From positions 186,001 through 250,000 of the forward strand of contig NZ_JABEQD010000004.1 in NCBI RefSeq assembly GCF_014174395.1: a DNA stretch of 64,000 nucleotides, written 5' to 3'. Both the position numbers and the translations under genes were made by a program. Positions 37,200 to 45,141 of the stretch are shown one piece after another. Position 1 is the first letter of the stretch. The number at the start of each line of letters is the position of its first letter. Below the pieces are notes generated by a model. That model had not been told where the DNA came from, searched no databases, and worked only from the letters and a program-made list of their open reading frames with translations. The DNA is from Gluconacetobacter aggeris (lineage in GTDB: Bacteria; Pseudomonadota; Alphaproteobacteria; Acetobacterales; Acetobacteraceae).

Positions 37200-37505
37200 C
37201 TATTCCTGCGCGTTCTTCCTGCGCGTCTCGGCAGCCTTCTTCGCGGACGCCGAGCGTTCCTCGGCCGACCGGTGGGCGGAGGCCGCACCCCCCAGTCTGC
37301 CCCCCTTGCGAGACGGCTCATGCGTCACCTCACGCCCCCGTCCCGAGCCACTCTTCTTGCCGCCACCGGTTTCCTTGTTGACGGTGGCCCATGCCCGGCG
37401 CTCGGCTTCCTCCTCGCCGACGCCGCGCTGCTCATAGCTCTGCTCGATATGCTCGGCCTGTCTCTTCTGCTTGTCCGTATAGGCGGACTTATCGCCACGC
37501 GGCAT
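37200..37505 (-). CDS. Small basic hydrophilic protein (labelled plasmid-stabilisation protein in relatives)
   Basis: 101 residues starting MPRGDKSAYTDKQKRQAEHIEQSYEQRGVGEEEAERRAWATVNKETGGGKKSG, then a Gly/Lys/Arg-rich tail with RLGGAASAHRSAEERSASAKKAAETRRKNAQE. The YTDKQKRQAEHIE...AWATVNK core is common in alpha- and betaproteobacteria, often near DNA-repair or stress genes. No catalytic motif is visible. It converges with the DUF3175 gene and may bind nucleic acid. Confidence 0.78.
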   Translation of the reverse strand: MPRGDKSAYTDKQKRQAEHIEQSYEQRGVGEEEAERRAWATVNKETGGGKKSGSGRGREVTHEPSRKGGRLGGAASAHRSAEERSASAKKAAETRRKNAQE

Positions 37506-37886
37506 GGTTCATGCTCCCGCTCGCAACAGATCGCTGCCGCCTTCTGCCCTTCGGTCGGGACGAGACGACGTCTGGTGACAAGGCTGGAGAGCGGGAAAAG
37601 TTCTCTCTGCGGCCGTCGCAGGATGATGGATCGTCCATTCTCCATCCGATCTGGTAATGATCGAAATATCGGAGAAGGGGAAGGTCGATATAAAATATTT
37701 TACAATAAAAATGAACTATTTCATTATACAATAAAAGTATTTAAATGACGAAATATTGAGCCGATATAATTTCGGAACCTCTCTCCCCACTGTGCGTAGC
37801 AGGAGGACGATGTCGGGCGTGGGCGGTCGATCTCCCGGACCGGCGATCCTGACACCCCGTCAGCAACGGCGGCGAGGAGAGGGCTC
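37506..37886. other. AT-rich intergenic patch
   Basis: About 380 bp without a supported gene. Between about 37689 and 37760 the base composition drops sharply to mostly A and T, with ACAATAAAA repeated twice. This contrasts with the GC-rich surroundings and directly precedes two gene remnants. Confidence 0.5.
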
Positions 37887-38115
37887 ATGACCAAGGGTAA
37901 GAAGTCGGGAGACGTGCCGGTGGCGAAACGCATCAGGTAGCGGGCGGAGACGTCGTAACCCTGACGACCGCAAAGGGCGCACCGGTCGCCGACGACCAGA
38001 ACACGCTGCGCTATGGCGCCCGCGGCCCCGCGCTGCTGGAGGATTTCCATTTCCGCGAGAAGATCTTCCACTTCGACCACGAACGCATTCCCGAACGTGT
38101 GGTCCACGCCCGCGG
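37887..38115 (+). pseudogene. N-terminal remnant of a monofunctional catalase
   Basis: The ATG at 37887 starts [17 protein letters not shown] and hits a stop at 37938. A shifted frame then reads [58 protein letters not shown]. This is the conserved N-terminus of large (KatE-like) catalases, including the segment leading up to the active-site His. Everything after VHARG is lost; the frame runs into unrelated sequence. Confidence 0.72.
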
Positions 38116-38142
38116 GCGACCCGGCATGCCCTGCCGCGACCC

Positions 38143-38428
38143 CACTATTCTGTCGCGATCGAGGCCGGATGTTCGATCGGCGAGTTGACCCGGCTGCTGT
38201 CGTGGCGCTGCGATCGCGCCATCGGTCTCGATCTTTCCGCCGTCGCGCCGGACGAAATTCGAGATCTCACGCAGCGGGGTCGCGACGAACTGGTCCCCCG
38301 GCGGCGACTGTGCACTCGTCAATTATCTCGGACCAACGGGGGAAAGTCTGCAAGGCGACGAAGCTGCCGAGCTTTTCATCACATCCATGAAGGCACTCGC
38401 CGGGATCCGGCAGGGGAATGGGCCGTGA
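38143..38428 (+). pseudogene. Remnant of a NodS-like SAM-dependent methyltransferase
   Basis: One frame from 38143 reads [38 protein letters not shown], matching the SAM-binding start of NodS-type methyltransferases (E-GCSIG--T--L--RCD---G-D-S). A second frame from 38300 reads GGDCALVNYLGPTGESLQGDEAAELFITSMKAL and stops at 38428, matching the family C-terminus. The middle third is deleted. It directly abuts the catalase remnant. Confidence 0.6.
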
Positions 38429-38491
38429 TGGCCCTGCCTTCTCTCCATGGACAATACAGATCACGGGTTGCTGTTATCCCATCGGTCCTGA

Positions 38492-39970
38492 TCAGGCTCC
38501 GCGATCTTTCCAGACGCTGACGGCATCAATGCCGGTTCTCAGCAGTTCTGCCGCACGGGCCTGCGTATCGGCCTCGACATAGACGCGCAGTTCCGGGGCG
38601 TTGCCCGACGGACGCAGGTGGATGATCTCGCCATTGGCGAAAGTCATGCGCAATCCATCCGTCTGGTCGACATGCGCCAGATCTTCGGGCGTCCGGATAA
38701 AGCCCAGCGCCATCGCGCCTTCGGCGGGATGGCTGGCGAGCTTTCCGATTTCCGCCAGACTTTGCGCGGTCGGCATGTTCTCCAGCCGGTCGCTGAGCGT
38801 GAAGCGCGGCGGCAGCGTGGCGACGAGGGCGGCAAGGCCGGTCTTTTCCCGGCGGGCTGCGACCAGGGCGCACAGCATCGGCAGCACGGCGTCGCGCGTC
38901 GGCAGCGCATGCAGCGTCCGGCCGTCCTTCCCGATATCCGTCGCCAGCAGGAAGCCGCCATTGGCCTCATAACCGACGGAGGGCGTGATGCCGGCCTCGG
39001 CGGCGTCGGTCATGGCGGCGACGACGAACGGCGAGCCGATGCGGGTGCGCCGGACATCCCGCGCGAAGCCGCTCTTCTCCAGTGCCGTATTGCTGCTGAC
39101 GGGCGTGGTGACGGCAGCGGCGCCGAGAAAGCGCGCGGCCAGGATACCCAGCACATCGCCGCGCAGCCAGTTGCCCTGGGCGTCGGCCAGCAGGGGACGG
39201 TCGGAATCGCCGTCGGTCGTCAGGATGGCATCGAGCGTGCCGTCCGCCGCCCAGTCGCGGGCCAGGGCGGCATCCTCGGGGCGCACGGCCTCGGTATCGA
39301 CGGGGATAAAGCTCTCCGCACGGCCCAGGGGCACCGCCGTGCCGCCCAGGGCCTCGACTACCCGTACCAGCACATCGCGGCCGACCGCGGAATGCTGATA
39401 GACACCCAATCTCAGGCCGGACAGCGCATCCGCGCCGAAGAATGCACGATAGCGCGCGACATAGCCGGGCACGACATCGGTCAGCTCGGGCAGTTCGACC
39501 GGTGCGACCAGGGCGCCGTCAGCATCGAACCAGCCTTCGGGCAGGTCCACGTCCAGCGTGCGCATGGCGGCTTCGTCTGATTTCAGGAACTCGCCGCGCG
39601 CGCGGTTGAACTTGATGCCGTTGCGGTCGGCGGGGATATGGCTGCCCGTGACCATCAGGGACGGATATCCCTGCGCGAATGCATGCAGGCACAGTGCGGG
39701 GGTGGGAACATACCCGCAGAAGACCGGCTCGCCCTCCATATGCCGGATGGCGGCCACGCAGGCGCGCAGGATGCGGGGCGTGCTGGGGCGCAGATCGCCC
39801 GCGACCGCGACCGGCGTGCCGGGTGCAAACTCGCCGAGCGTTGACAGATGCCGAAGATAGCCGACCGTATAGGCGAAGCAGACCGCATCGGTCATCGCGG
39901 TGACAAGGCCCCGGGCGCCACTGGTGCCGAAGGCAACACCGGACTGAGTCATCCACTCGGCTATCTTCAT
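38492..39970 (-). CDS. Phosphohexomutase (phosphomannomutase/phosphoglucomutase family)
   Basis: 492 residues. GVAFGTSGARG is the family start, VTGSHIPADRNGIKF carries the phospho-Ser (Ser110), TTDGDSDRPLL is the Mg-binding loop, and ILVATDIGKDG-like and HLRPSGNAPELRVYVEA segments form domains 3 and 4. It interconverts hexose 1- and 6-phosphates and feeds nucleotide-sugar synthesis, which suits the polysaccharide locus further along. Family members differ in sugar preference, so mannose, glucose or glucosamine cannot be separated here. Confidence 0.9.
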   Translation of the reverse strand: MKIAEWMTQSGVAFGTSGARGLVTAMTDAVCFAYTVGYLRHLSTLGEFAPGTPVAVAGDLRPSTPRILRACVAAIRHMEGEPVFCGYVPTPALCLHAFAQGYPSLMVTGSHIPADRNGIKFNRARGEFLKSDEAAMRTLDVDLPEGWFDADGALVAPVELPELTDVVPGYVARYRAFFGADALSGLRLGVYQHSAVGRDVLVRVVEALGGTAVPLGRAESFIPVDTEAVRPEDAALARDWAADGTLDAILTTDGDSDRPLLADAQGNWLRGDVLGILAARFLGAAAVTTPVSSNTALEKSGFARDVRRTRIGSPFVVAAMTDAAEAGITPSVGYEANGGFLLATDIGKDGRTLHALPTRDAVLPMLCALVAARREKTGLAALVATLPPRFTLSDRLENMPTAQSLAEIGKLASHPAEGAMALGFIRTPEDLAHVDQTDGLRMTFANGEIIHLRPSGNAPELRVYVEADTQARAAELLRTGIDAVSVWKDRGA

Positions 39971-40186
39971 GAGACACTCTTTCGCAAGAGACGATGATCC
40001 ATCATCTCATCTTGAGGGAAAACCATCTCCGGCAAACGCGCGGCACGGTCTACGTTTCCATGCGTCGTCAGGGTGGTTAAGCGTTCCAAAACAGTTCCGT
40101 GGCCCCTGTACCATCAGCATCGAAGATCGTCCAACCCCGATGACCCGGCGTCTTCCCGTCCCTCGCGCAGCCGGGGGGGGAAGTCT

Positions 40187-40612
40187 TCAGGGTTCTCCTG
40201 ACCCGGCTGTGGGGCGGGGAGGATTGAGGGCCTGGGCGGCGACATAGCCGGCCGTCACGCTGGCCATGCCCAGCGTGACGGACAGCACGATATTGAGCAG
40301 CGCCCGCCCGGGCGCCCCGCCGCGCAGCAGGTCCAGCGTCTGGAGCGTGAAGGATGAAAAGGTCGTGTATCCGCCGCAGATGCCCACCATGAACATCAGC
40401 CGGGCGGTATCGGGCACCTGGAAGCGGGCATTGCCGACCGTCAGCGCGCCGAAGAACGCAATGGCGAACGATCCGGACAGGTTGATCAGGATCGTTCCCC
40501 AGGGAAGGCTCTGGCTGATGCGCGCGGTCGCCAGACCGACCCAGTAGCGCATCAGGGTGCCGCAGGCACCAGCCAGGGCGATGCCGAGAGTCGTCATGAT
40601 GTTGGAATTCAT
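40187..40612 (-). CDS. crcB: CrcB/Fluc fluoride channel
   Basis: 141 residues, four hydrophobic helices. It has the Fluc hallmarks GACGTLMRYWVG, WGTILINLSGSFAIAFF (polar Asn track) and GGYTTFSSFTLQTLDLL. As a dual-topology dimer it exports fluoride through the inner membrane. Its ATG overlaps the stop of the universal-stress-protein gene (ATGA). A fluoride riboswitch heads the operon, which confirms the assignment. Confidence 0.95.
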   Translation of the reverse strand: MNSNIMTTLGIALAGACGTLMRYWVGLATARISQSLPWGTILINLSGSFAIAFFGALTVGNARFQVPDTARLMFMVGICGGYTTFSSFTLQTLDLLRGGAPGRALLNIVLSVTLGMASVTAGYVAAQALNPPRPTAGSGEP

Positions 40613-41457
40613 GCGATAGGGTCTTCGATACCGTGATGACAGGTCAGGATGGGCAGCGTGGCGTGGGCGAGCAGATCGCGCGTCGGGCCGCCGAACAGGA
40701 ATTCCAGGAAGCGCGAATGCGTATAGGCGCCCATGATCAGCAGGTCGCCCCGCGCGGCCAGCGCATGGGTGCGGATCTCCGCGCCGATCCTGTCACGAGG
40801 GGCCGCGAAACGGTCGATCGTGACCGGCACGCCGCGATCGGCCAGCATCCGGGCCCGGTGCGGCGGCGCTTCGGCCGTGTCATGTGCCGTGCCGATCAGG
40901 AAGGTGACATGTTCGGCCGCGTCCAGAAGCGGCTGGGCCGCGTCCAGGGCCCGGTCGAGGGCGGGTGAGGGATGCCATGCGACGACCGGGCGCCGGCCGA
41001 CGGTATCGCAGGCCTGCAAGGGGGCGATCAGGACCGTGGCACCCGCATCGTACAGGGCGCCGGAAAAGGCCTGGCCGATCGTCTGCCGGTCATCCGCACA
41101 TGGGCGGCTGATGACGGCCAGATCGGCCAGTCGGGCCTCCCGGGCCACGATCTCGCGGATATCGCCGGCCATTTCGACCCATTCCACCTTGGCGGCGCTC
41201 GGGTGGCCGGCCGCCCCGATCCACTGGCGGGCAATGTCGTGCAGCCGCTTCGCGCGGCTGGCGACCTCGGCGGCGAAGGCCCTGCGCTGGTCGGGGGTGG
41301 GGATGCCTTCGTCCGGCGCCTGGAAAGCCGGGTCGATCGCCGGCTTGGGATGAAGCAGGCGGATGTCGTGCCCATCCAGCCGCCTGGCCAGTTCCCCTGC
41401 GGCCTGAAGCGTGGACAGGGCGGTCTCCGGCCGGTCCAGAATGGCAAGTATGCGCAT
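40609..41457 (-). CDS. Universal stress protein (two UspA-like halves)
   Basis: 282 residues from the ATG at 41457, with GGAAGGGGCCGCG upstream. The N-terminal half starts MRILAILDRPETALSTLQAAGELARRL; the C-terminal half ends GDLLIMGAYTHSRFLEFLFGGPTRDLLAHATLPILTCH, a Usp ATP-loop pattern (G--------G---------P). It is the first gene of the fluoride-riboswitch operon and overlaps crcB by 4 bp. Tandem Usp proteins bind ATP under stress; a role in fluoride tolerance is suggested only by this context. Confidence 0.85.
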   Translation of the reverse strand: MRILAILDRPETALSTLQAAGELARRLDGHDIRLLHPKPAIDPAFQAPDEGIPTPDQRRAFAAEVASRAKRLHDIARQWIGAAGHPSAAKVEWVEMAGDIREIVAREARLADLAVISRPCADDRQTIGQAFSGALYDAGATVLIAPLQACDTVGRRPVVAWHPSPALDRALDAAQPLLDAAEHVTFLIGTAHDTAEAPPHRARMLADRGVPVTIDRFAAPRDRIGAEIRTHALAARGDLLIMGAYTHSRFLEFLFGGPTRDLLAHATLPILTCHHGIEDPIA

Positions 41458-41471
41458 CGCGGCCCCTTCCG

Positions 41472-41573
41472 TCAGAGATTTCGGACCGGGACGATATGTA
41501 ACCCATGCCGGCCATGGGCGCGAGCCAGAGGCGAGGTCACGGGACCATCGTGGAATGAGAGCATCGAGAGCAT
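41472..41573 (-). CDS. Possible 33-residue leader ORF downstream of the riboswitch
   Basis: An ATG at 41573 is preceded by GGAGGAATC at a usable distance and reads MLSMLSFHDGPVTSP to a stop 14 bp before the usp start. The GGAGGAATC can pair with the 3' end of the riboswitch, so translation of this leader could be ligand-controlled. It may be chance. Confidence 0.25.
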   Translation of the reverse strand: MLSMLSFHDGPVTSPLARAHGRHGLHIVPVRNL

Positions 41574-41609
41574 ATGGACGGATTCCTCCCTTCACGCCCT
41601 GTCGGGCCG

Positions 41610-41676
41610 GGTAGGAATCATCAGCCTCGGCGGCGAGGCGGTTCGACCCCCGAAGGGTCAGGCAGAATCCATTGCC
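41610..41676 (-). promoter_or_regulatory. Fluoride (crcB-motif) riboswitch
   Basis: Reading leftward, GGCAATGGATTCTGCC (P1 and loop), an apical stem CGACCCCCGAAGGGTC (as its complement), then AACCGCC, TCGCCGCCGA, and GGCTGATGATTCCTACC. The AACCGCC and GGCTGATGA-tCCTAC blocks are the invariant parts of the fluoride aptamer. A TTGACA at 41713-41708 could be the -35 element, placing the RNA 5' end just before the aptamer. The last aptamer bases GATTCCT (41619-41613) are complementary to AGGAATC (41587-41581), giving an expression platform. Confidence 0.9.
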
Positions 41677-41703
41677 GTCCCCAAGAGAGGCATCGGGGAC
41701 GGC
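41674..41703. repeat. 9-bp inverted repeat at the riboswitch promoter
   Basis: GCCGTCCCC (41674-41682) and GGGGACGGC (41695-41703) around a 12-base loop. One arm overlaps the first bases of the riboswitch P1 stem and the putative -10 region. It may end transcripts from the TonB receptor gene or be an operator. Confidence 0.5.
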
Positions 41704-41715
41704 TTTGTGTCAAGC

Positions 41716-41752
41716 GCGCGGGCTGGCGGCGCACGCGTCCGCCAGCCCGCGC
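41716..41752 (-). terminator. 14-bp stem terminator-like hairpin after the TonB receptor
   Basis: GCGCGGGCTGGCGG (41716-41729) pairs perfectly with CCGCCAGCCCGCGC (41739-41752), loop of 9, starting four bases past the receptor stop codon. No T tract follows. Confidence 0.7.
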
Positions 41753-41755
41753 GGG

Positions 41756-44071
41756 TCAGAAACGCTGTTCGATGCCGGTCAGGATGGTGCGGCGCAGCCC
41801 GTATTGCGGCGCACCGACGCCGATGCCCGAGCCGCTGCGCAGTTCGTAGCGTTTGTCGAACAGGTTGATCACGTCCAGGCGCAACTGGGTGCGCTTCAGG
41901 AACGGGATATGGAACAGATCCCGGAACGACTGGACGGCGGACAGGTTGAACGTCGCATATTGCGGGATCACGCCCCCGTTGGGAATGTCGCTGTCCTGGC
42001 GCAGGCCGCTGCCATAGACCATCGTCGCCGACAGGCGCAGCGGGTGGCCGGTTCGGTAGAAGGCCGTGTAGCTGCCGCCGGCCGACGCCGTCCAGCGCTG
42101 GTCATGGTCCAGATGGACCCAGCGATGCTGGATATAGGCCAGGTCGGCCGGGTCGAAATTCCATTGGGCGGTGTCGATGTCCTTGCCGATCGCGCGCGAC
42201 CAGGCAAAATTGCCGTAGACGGTAAAGGGCCCATGTTCGTAATCGGTGGCGAATTCGTAGCCATGGACCTGCCCGCGCCGGTAATTGAAGGCGGACAGGA
42301 TGATGGGCGACCCGAACTGGCCTTCGTCGATCAGGTTCTTCGCCAGCTTCACATAGGCGTCGAACGAGGCATGCCAGCCGGGCAGGATCTCCTGGGCGAA
42401 GCCGGCATCGAAATAATGGTCGCGCTCCGCCTTGACGGTCGTATTCTGGAAATTGGCCGGTGCAGCCGACGTGTTGGCGAATTTTCCAAGCTGCGCGCCG
42501 CTCAGGAGTTCGAACGGGGGAGGGGTGAAATAGCGCGAGTAACCGGCATGGAACGTGCCGCCATGCCAGGGCTGATAGACGATGTTGATGCGCGGGCTGA
42601 CCTGCTTGGAATGGGTATATTCATCCACCCCGTCGAAACGCAGCCCGTAATTGATGGTCAGGTTGCGCACGGGGCGCCATTCATCCTGGGCATACAGGCC
42701 GTAGAGCCATCCGGTGCGGCCATTGCCGTCATGGATGGAGACAGGCTGGTCGCCAAAGATCGCGCTGCCGTCATCATCGATGCCGGTCTGCGGGTAGACG
42801 GTGGAATCCGTCTTGGAGATCGTGCGTTCGACATAGATCTGGTAGCCGAAACGGACCGTGTGCTGCGCATCGGCATGCCACGTCACGTCGGTCTGCGAAC
42901 CGGACGAGAAGACCGAGCGCTGGGCGCGCTGGGCGATGCCGTTATAGACCAGGTCCCCCAGCGGATCGGGGGAATAGCCCAGTGAGCTGTAGCGGACCAC
43001 GGCCGAACTTTGCAGGCTGATACTGCCGATATCCTTTTGTAGAGACAGGATTCCGAAATCGGTGATCTGCTTCTGGCGTTCGTTCAGGCTGGCGCTGTCG
43101 ACGCTGCCGTACAGATTCTGCGACAGCGCGCTGTCGAGGAAGGACGGGTTGGCAAACTGCCTCTGCTGTCCAGGATTGTTCGGAAGCTGATATTCGGCGT
43201 TCGATACGCCGGCCGTCAGGCTGATGCGCGTGTCGTCATCGGCCGTATAGCGCAGATGGCCGAGGAAATGGTACTGGTTCGTCAGATCGTGCAGGGCATT
43301 GAAATCCGGCGTCGGATTTTCGACGCCCACGCGATCATGCACGAAATCGGCGGTCGCGAAATAATCCCATCGTCCGGCATGGCCGCCATATTGCAGGGAC
43401 GGAAAGAAGTAATCGCGTGCGCCACCATAGATCGACACGTCCCCGCCCGGATCGGCGCTGCCGGTCTTGGTGGTGATATCGATCACGCCGGCCTGCAGGA
43501 AGCCGTATTCGCTGGGCAGCGCACCCGTCGTCAGCGACATGGAATGGGCAAAGCGCGTCATCAGCGTCTGGCCGAAGACGCTCATGCCTTCGGGCAGCTC
43601 CACGCCGTCCAGGCGGAACTGCACTTCATTATGGTCGCCGCGAACATGGATCTGCCCATAACTGTCCTGCGCGACGCCGGGGGCCTGCAACAGGACGGAA
43701 TTCAGCGGCGCGTTGTCGCCGCCGGGAATGGTTTCGATATCGCGCCGCGTGAAACGATAGGTGGTGGCGCCCGTGGATGATTGGAGTGCCGCGCGCGTCA
43801 CGTCGAGATGCGCGTTGACCAGGATATGTTCCTCGTTGGCGGCGGTCGCCTCCACGCTGCCGTCGGGCAGGATACGGTCGGTCGCGGGCGTGGCGGTGAA
43901 GGAGGACCGGGACGATGTCCCCTTTGGGGCGGTCGTGTCCGATGTCTGGCCGGACGGAGCGGAAGGTGGGGACTGATCCGGGGCCCCCGCACGGGCTGCC
44001 TGCGGCAGGGCCAACGCGGTTCCTGCAAGCAAAACGGCCATGCGAAGCGCAGGTCGAGACGGGGTCATCAA
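41756..44071 (-). CDS. TonB-dependent outer-membrane receptor
   Basis: 771 residues. The signal peptide is MMTPSRPALRMAVLLAGTALALPQAARAG, then a variable linker of about 60 residues. The plug domain runs from about 95 (TTYRFTRRDIETIPGGDNAPLNSVLLQAPGVAQDSYGQIHVRGDHNEVQFRLDGVELPEG) to TGALPSEYGFLQAGVIDITTKTG. A long beta-barrel follows, ending LRRTILTGIEQRF with the terminal Phe needed for insertion. The plug type resembles receptors for plant or sugar-linked compounds rather than classic siderophore receptors, but the ligand is unknown. Two operator-like repeats lie upstream. Confidence 0.9.
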   Translation of the reverse strand: MMTPSRPALRMAVLLAGTALALPQAARAGAPDQSPPSAPSGQTSDTTAPKGTSSRSSFTATPATDRILPDGSVEATAANEEHILVNAHLDVTRAALQSSTGATTYRFTRRDIETIPGGDNAPLNSVLLQAPGVAQDSYGQIHVRGDHNEVQFRLDGVELPEGMSVFGQTLMTRFAHSMSLTTGALPSEYGFLQAGVIDITTKTGSADPGGDVSIYGGARDYFFPSLQYGGHAGRWDYFATADFVHDRVGVENPTPDFNALHDLTNQYHFLGHLRYTADDDTRISLTAGVSNAEYQLPNNPGQQRQFANPSFLDSALSQNLYGSVDSASLNERQKQITDFGILSLQKDIGSISLQSSAVVRYSSLGYSPDPLGDLVYNGIAQRAQRSVFSSGSQTDVTWHADAQHTVRFGYQIYVERTISKTDSTVYPQTGIDDDGSAIFGDQPVSIHDGNGRTGWLYGLYAQDEWRPVRNLTINYGLRFDGVDEYTHSKQVSPRINIVYQPWHGGTFHAGYSRYFTPPPFELLSGAQLGKFANTSAAPANFQNTTVKAERDHYFDAGFAQEILPGWHASFDAYVKLAKNLIDEGQFGSPIILSAFNYRRGQVHGYEFATDYEHGPFTVYGNFAWSRAIGKDIDTAQWNFDPADLAYIQHRWVHLDHDQRWTASAGGSYTAFYRTGHPLRLSATMVYGSGLRQDSDIPNGGVIPQYATFNLSAVQSFRDLFHIPFLKRTQLRLDVINLFDKRYELRSGSGIGVGAPQYGLRRTILTGIEQRF

Positions 44072-44114
44072 GGCGATCCTGTTCGTATGAAACTCCTCTC
44101 AGCCTATAAGTGGT

Positions 44115-44183
44115 ATGTTATAATGTTGCAATTCATGGGTGGGAAAAGAGCGAACAGCCGAGCAATATGTTGTATATTTGCAA
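44115..44183 (-). promoter_or_regulatory. Pair of 17-bp operator-like repeats upstream of the TonB receptor
   Basis: ATGTTATAATGTTGCAA (44115-44131) and ATGTTGTATATTTGCAA (44167-44183) match at 13 of 17 positions and are 52 bp apart, about five helical turns. They lie in an AT-rich gap 44-112 bp before the receptor start, where a regulator would act. They match no Fur, Irr or RirA box I know. Confidence 0.5.
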
Positions 44184-44229
44184 CGGAAACCGGTCTGACA
44201 ATGTGGGCGCGGCGGGCCCGACGGCGATC

Positions 44230-45141
44230 TCAGCCGGTCGATGACGTGCCGATCGTCCTGGCGACGCTGCGCGCGACACTGTCGCGCCAGAAGGGCAGAC
44301 GGATGCCAAACACGTCGTGCAGGCGGGTGCAGTCCAGGCGGGAATCCTGCGGCCGGGCGGCGGGCGTCGGCCAGTCGGCGGTCGCGATGGCCTGGACCTC
44401 CGGCATCGGGTGGCCGGCGCTTGCCGCTTCCTGCAACGAGGCGACCGCCAGGCCATGCCAGGTCGTATCCCCGCTGCCGGCGGAATGGAACAGGCCGGCA
44501 TATTCATCGCGCCAGCCCTCCCGGCCGATCGTGTCGGTGATCGCCAGAATGGCGTCCGCAAGGTCATCGGCGCTGGTCGGGTTGCCATGCTGGTCGCCCA
44601 CCACCCGCAGGATCGGATTCTTCGCTCCCGCATTCAGCATGGTGCGCACGAAGTTCCGGCCATAGGGCGAATAGACCCAGGAAGTGCGCAGGATGATCGC
44701 GCGGTCGTGGGCGGCCAGGATCGCGCGCTCACCTTCGGCCTTGCTGCGTCCGTAGACCGTGCGGGGCGAGATCGGATCGGTTTCGACATAGGGCGCGCCC
44801 TTGCTGCCATCGAACACGTAATCGGTCGAGACATGGATCAGCGGAATGCCGCGTTCGGCGCATAATTGGGCCAGCATGGCCGGACCGTCCCGGTTGGCAC
44901 GTGCGGCCCCTTCGGGGTCGCTCTCCGCCGCGTCCACTGCCGTCCAGGCGGCGGCATTCACGACCAGGGCGGGGGAGAATGCGGCGAACGCGGCCGCCAG
45001 CGTCTCCGGCCGGTCGAAATCGAGATCCGGCCGGCCCACGCAGCGCAGACCGGGACGGCCGGAGCGCGCCAGGGCGGTCGCAAGCTGTCCGGACCGGCCG
45101 ATGACGAGAACCGGGGCGACCGGGATCGGGGCGCCGGTCAT
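44230..45141 (-). CDS. rfbD: dTDP-4-dehydrorhamnose reductase
   Basis: 303 residues from the ATG at 45141. VLVIGRSGQLATALAR is the NADPH site; VVNAAAWTAVDAAESDPEGAARANRDGPAMLAQLCAERGIPLIHVSTDYVFDGSKGAPYVETDPISPRTVYGRSKAEGE is the RmlD signature with YGRSK catalytic pair. It reduces dTDP-4-keto-L-rhamnose to dTDP-L-rhamnose, the last step. Its start overlaps the rfbC stop by one base. Last gene of the rfbB-A-C-D operon. Confidence 0.92.
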   Translation of the reverse strand: MTGAPIPVAPVLVIGRSGQLATALARSGRPGLRCVGRPDLDFDRPETLAAAFAAFSPALVVNAAAWTAVDAAESDPEGAARANRDGPAMLAQLCAERGIPLIHVSTDYVFDGSKGAPYVETDPISPRTVYGRSKAEGERAILAAHDRAIILRTSWVYSPYGRNFVRTMLNAGAKNPILRVVGDQHGNPTSADDLADAILAITDTIGREGWRDEYAGLFHSAGSGDTTWHGLAVASLQEAASAGHPMPEVQAIATADWPTPAARPQDSRLDCTRLHDVFGIRLPFWRDSVARSVARTIGTSSTG

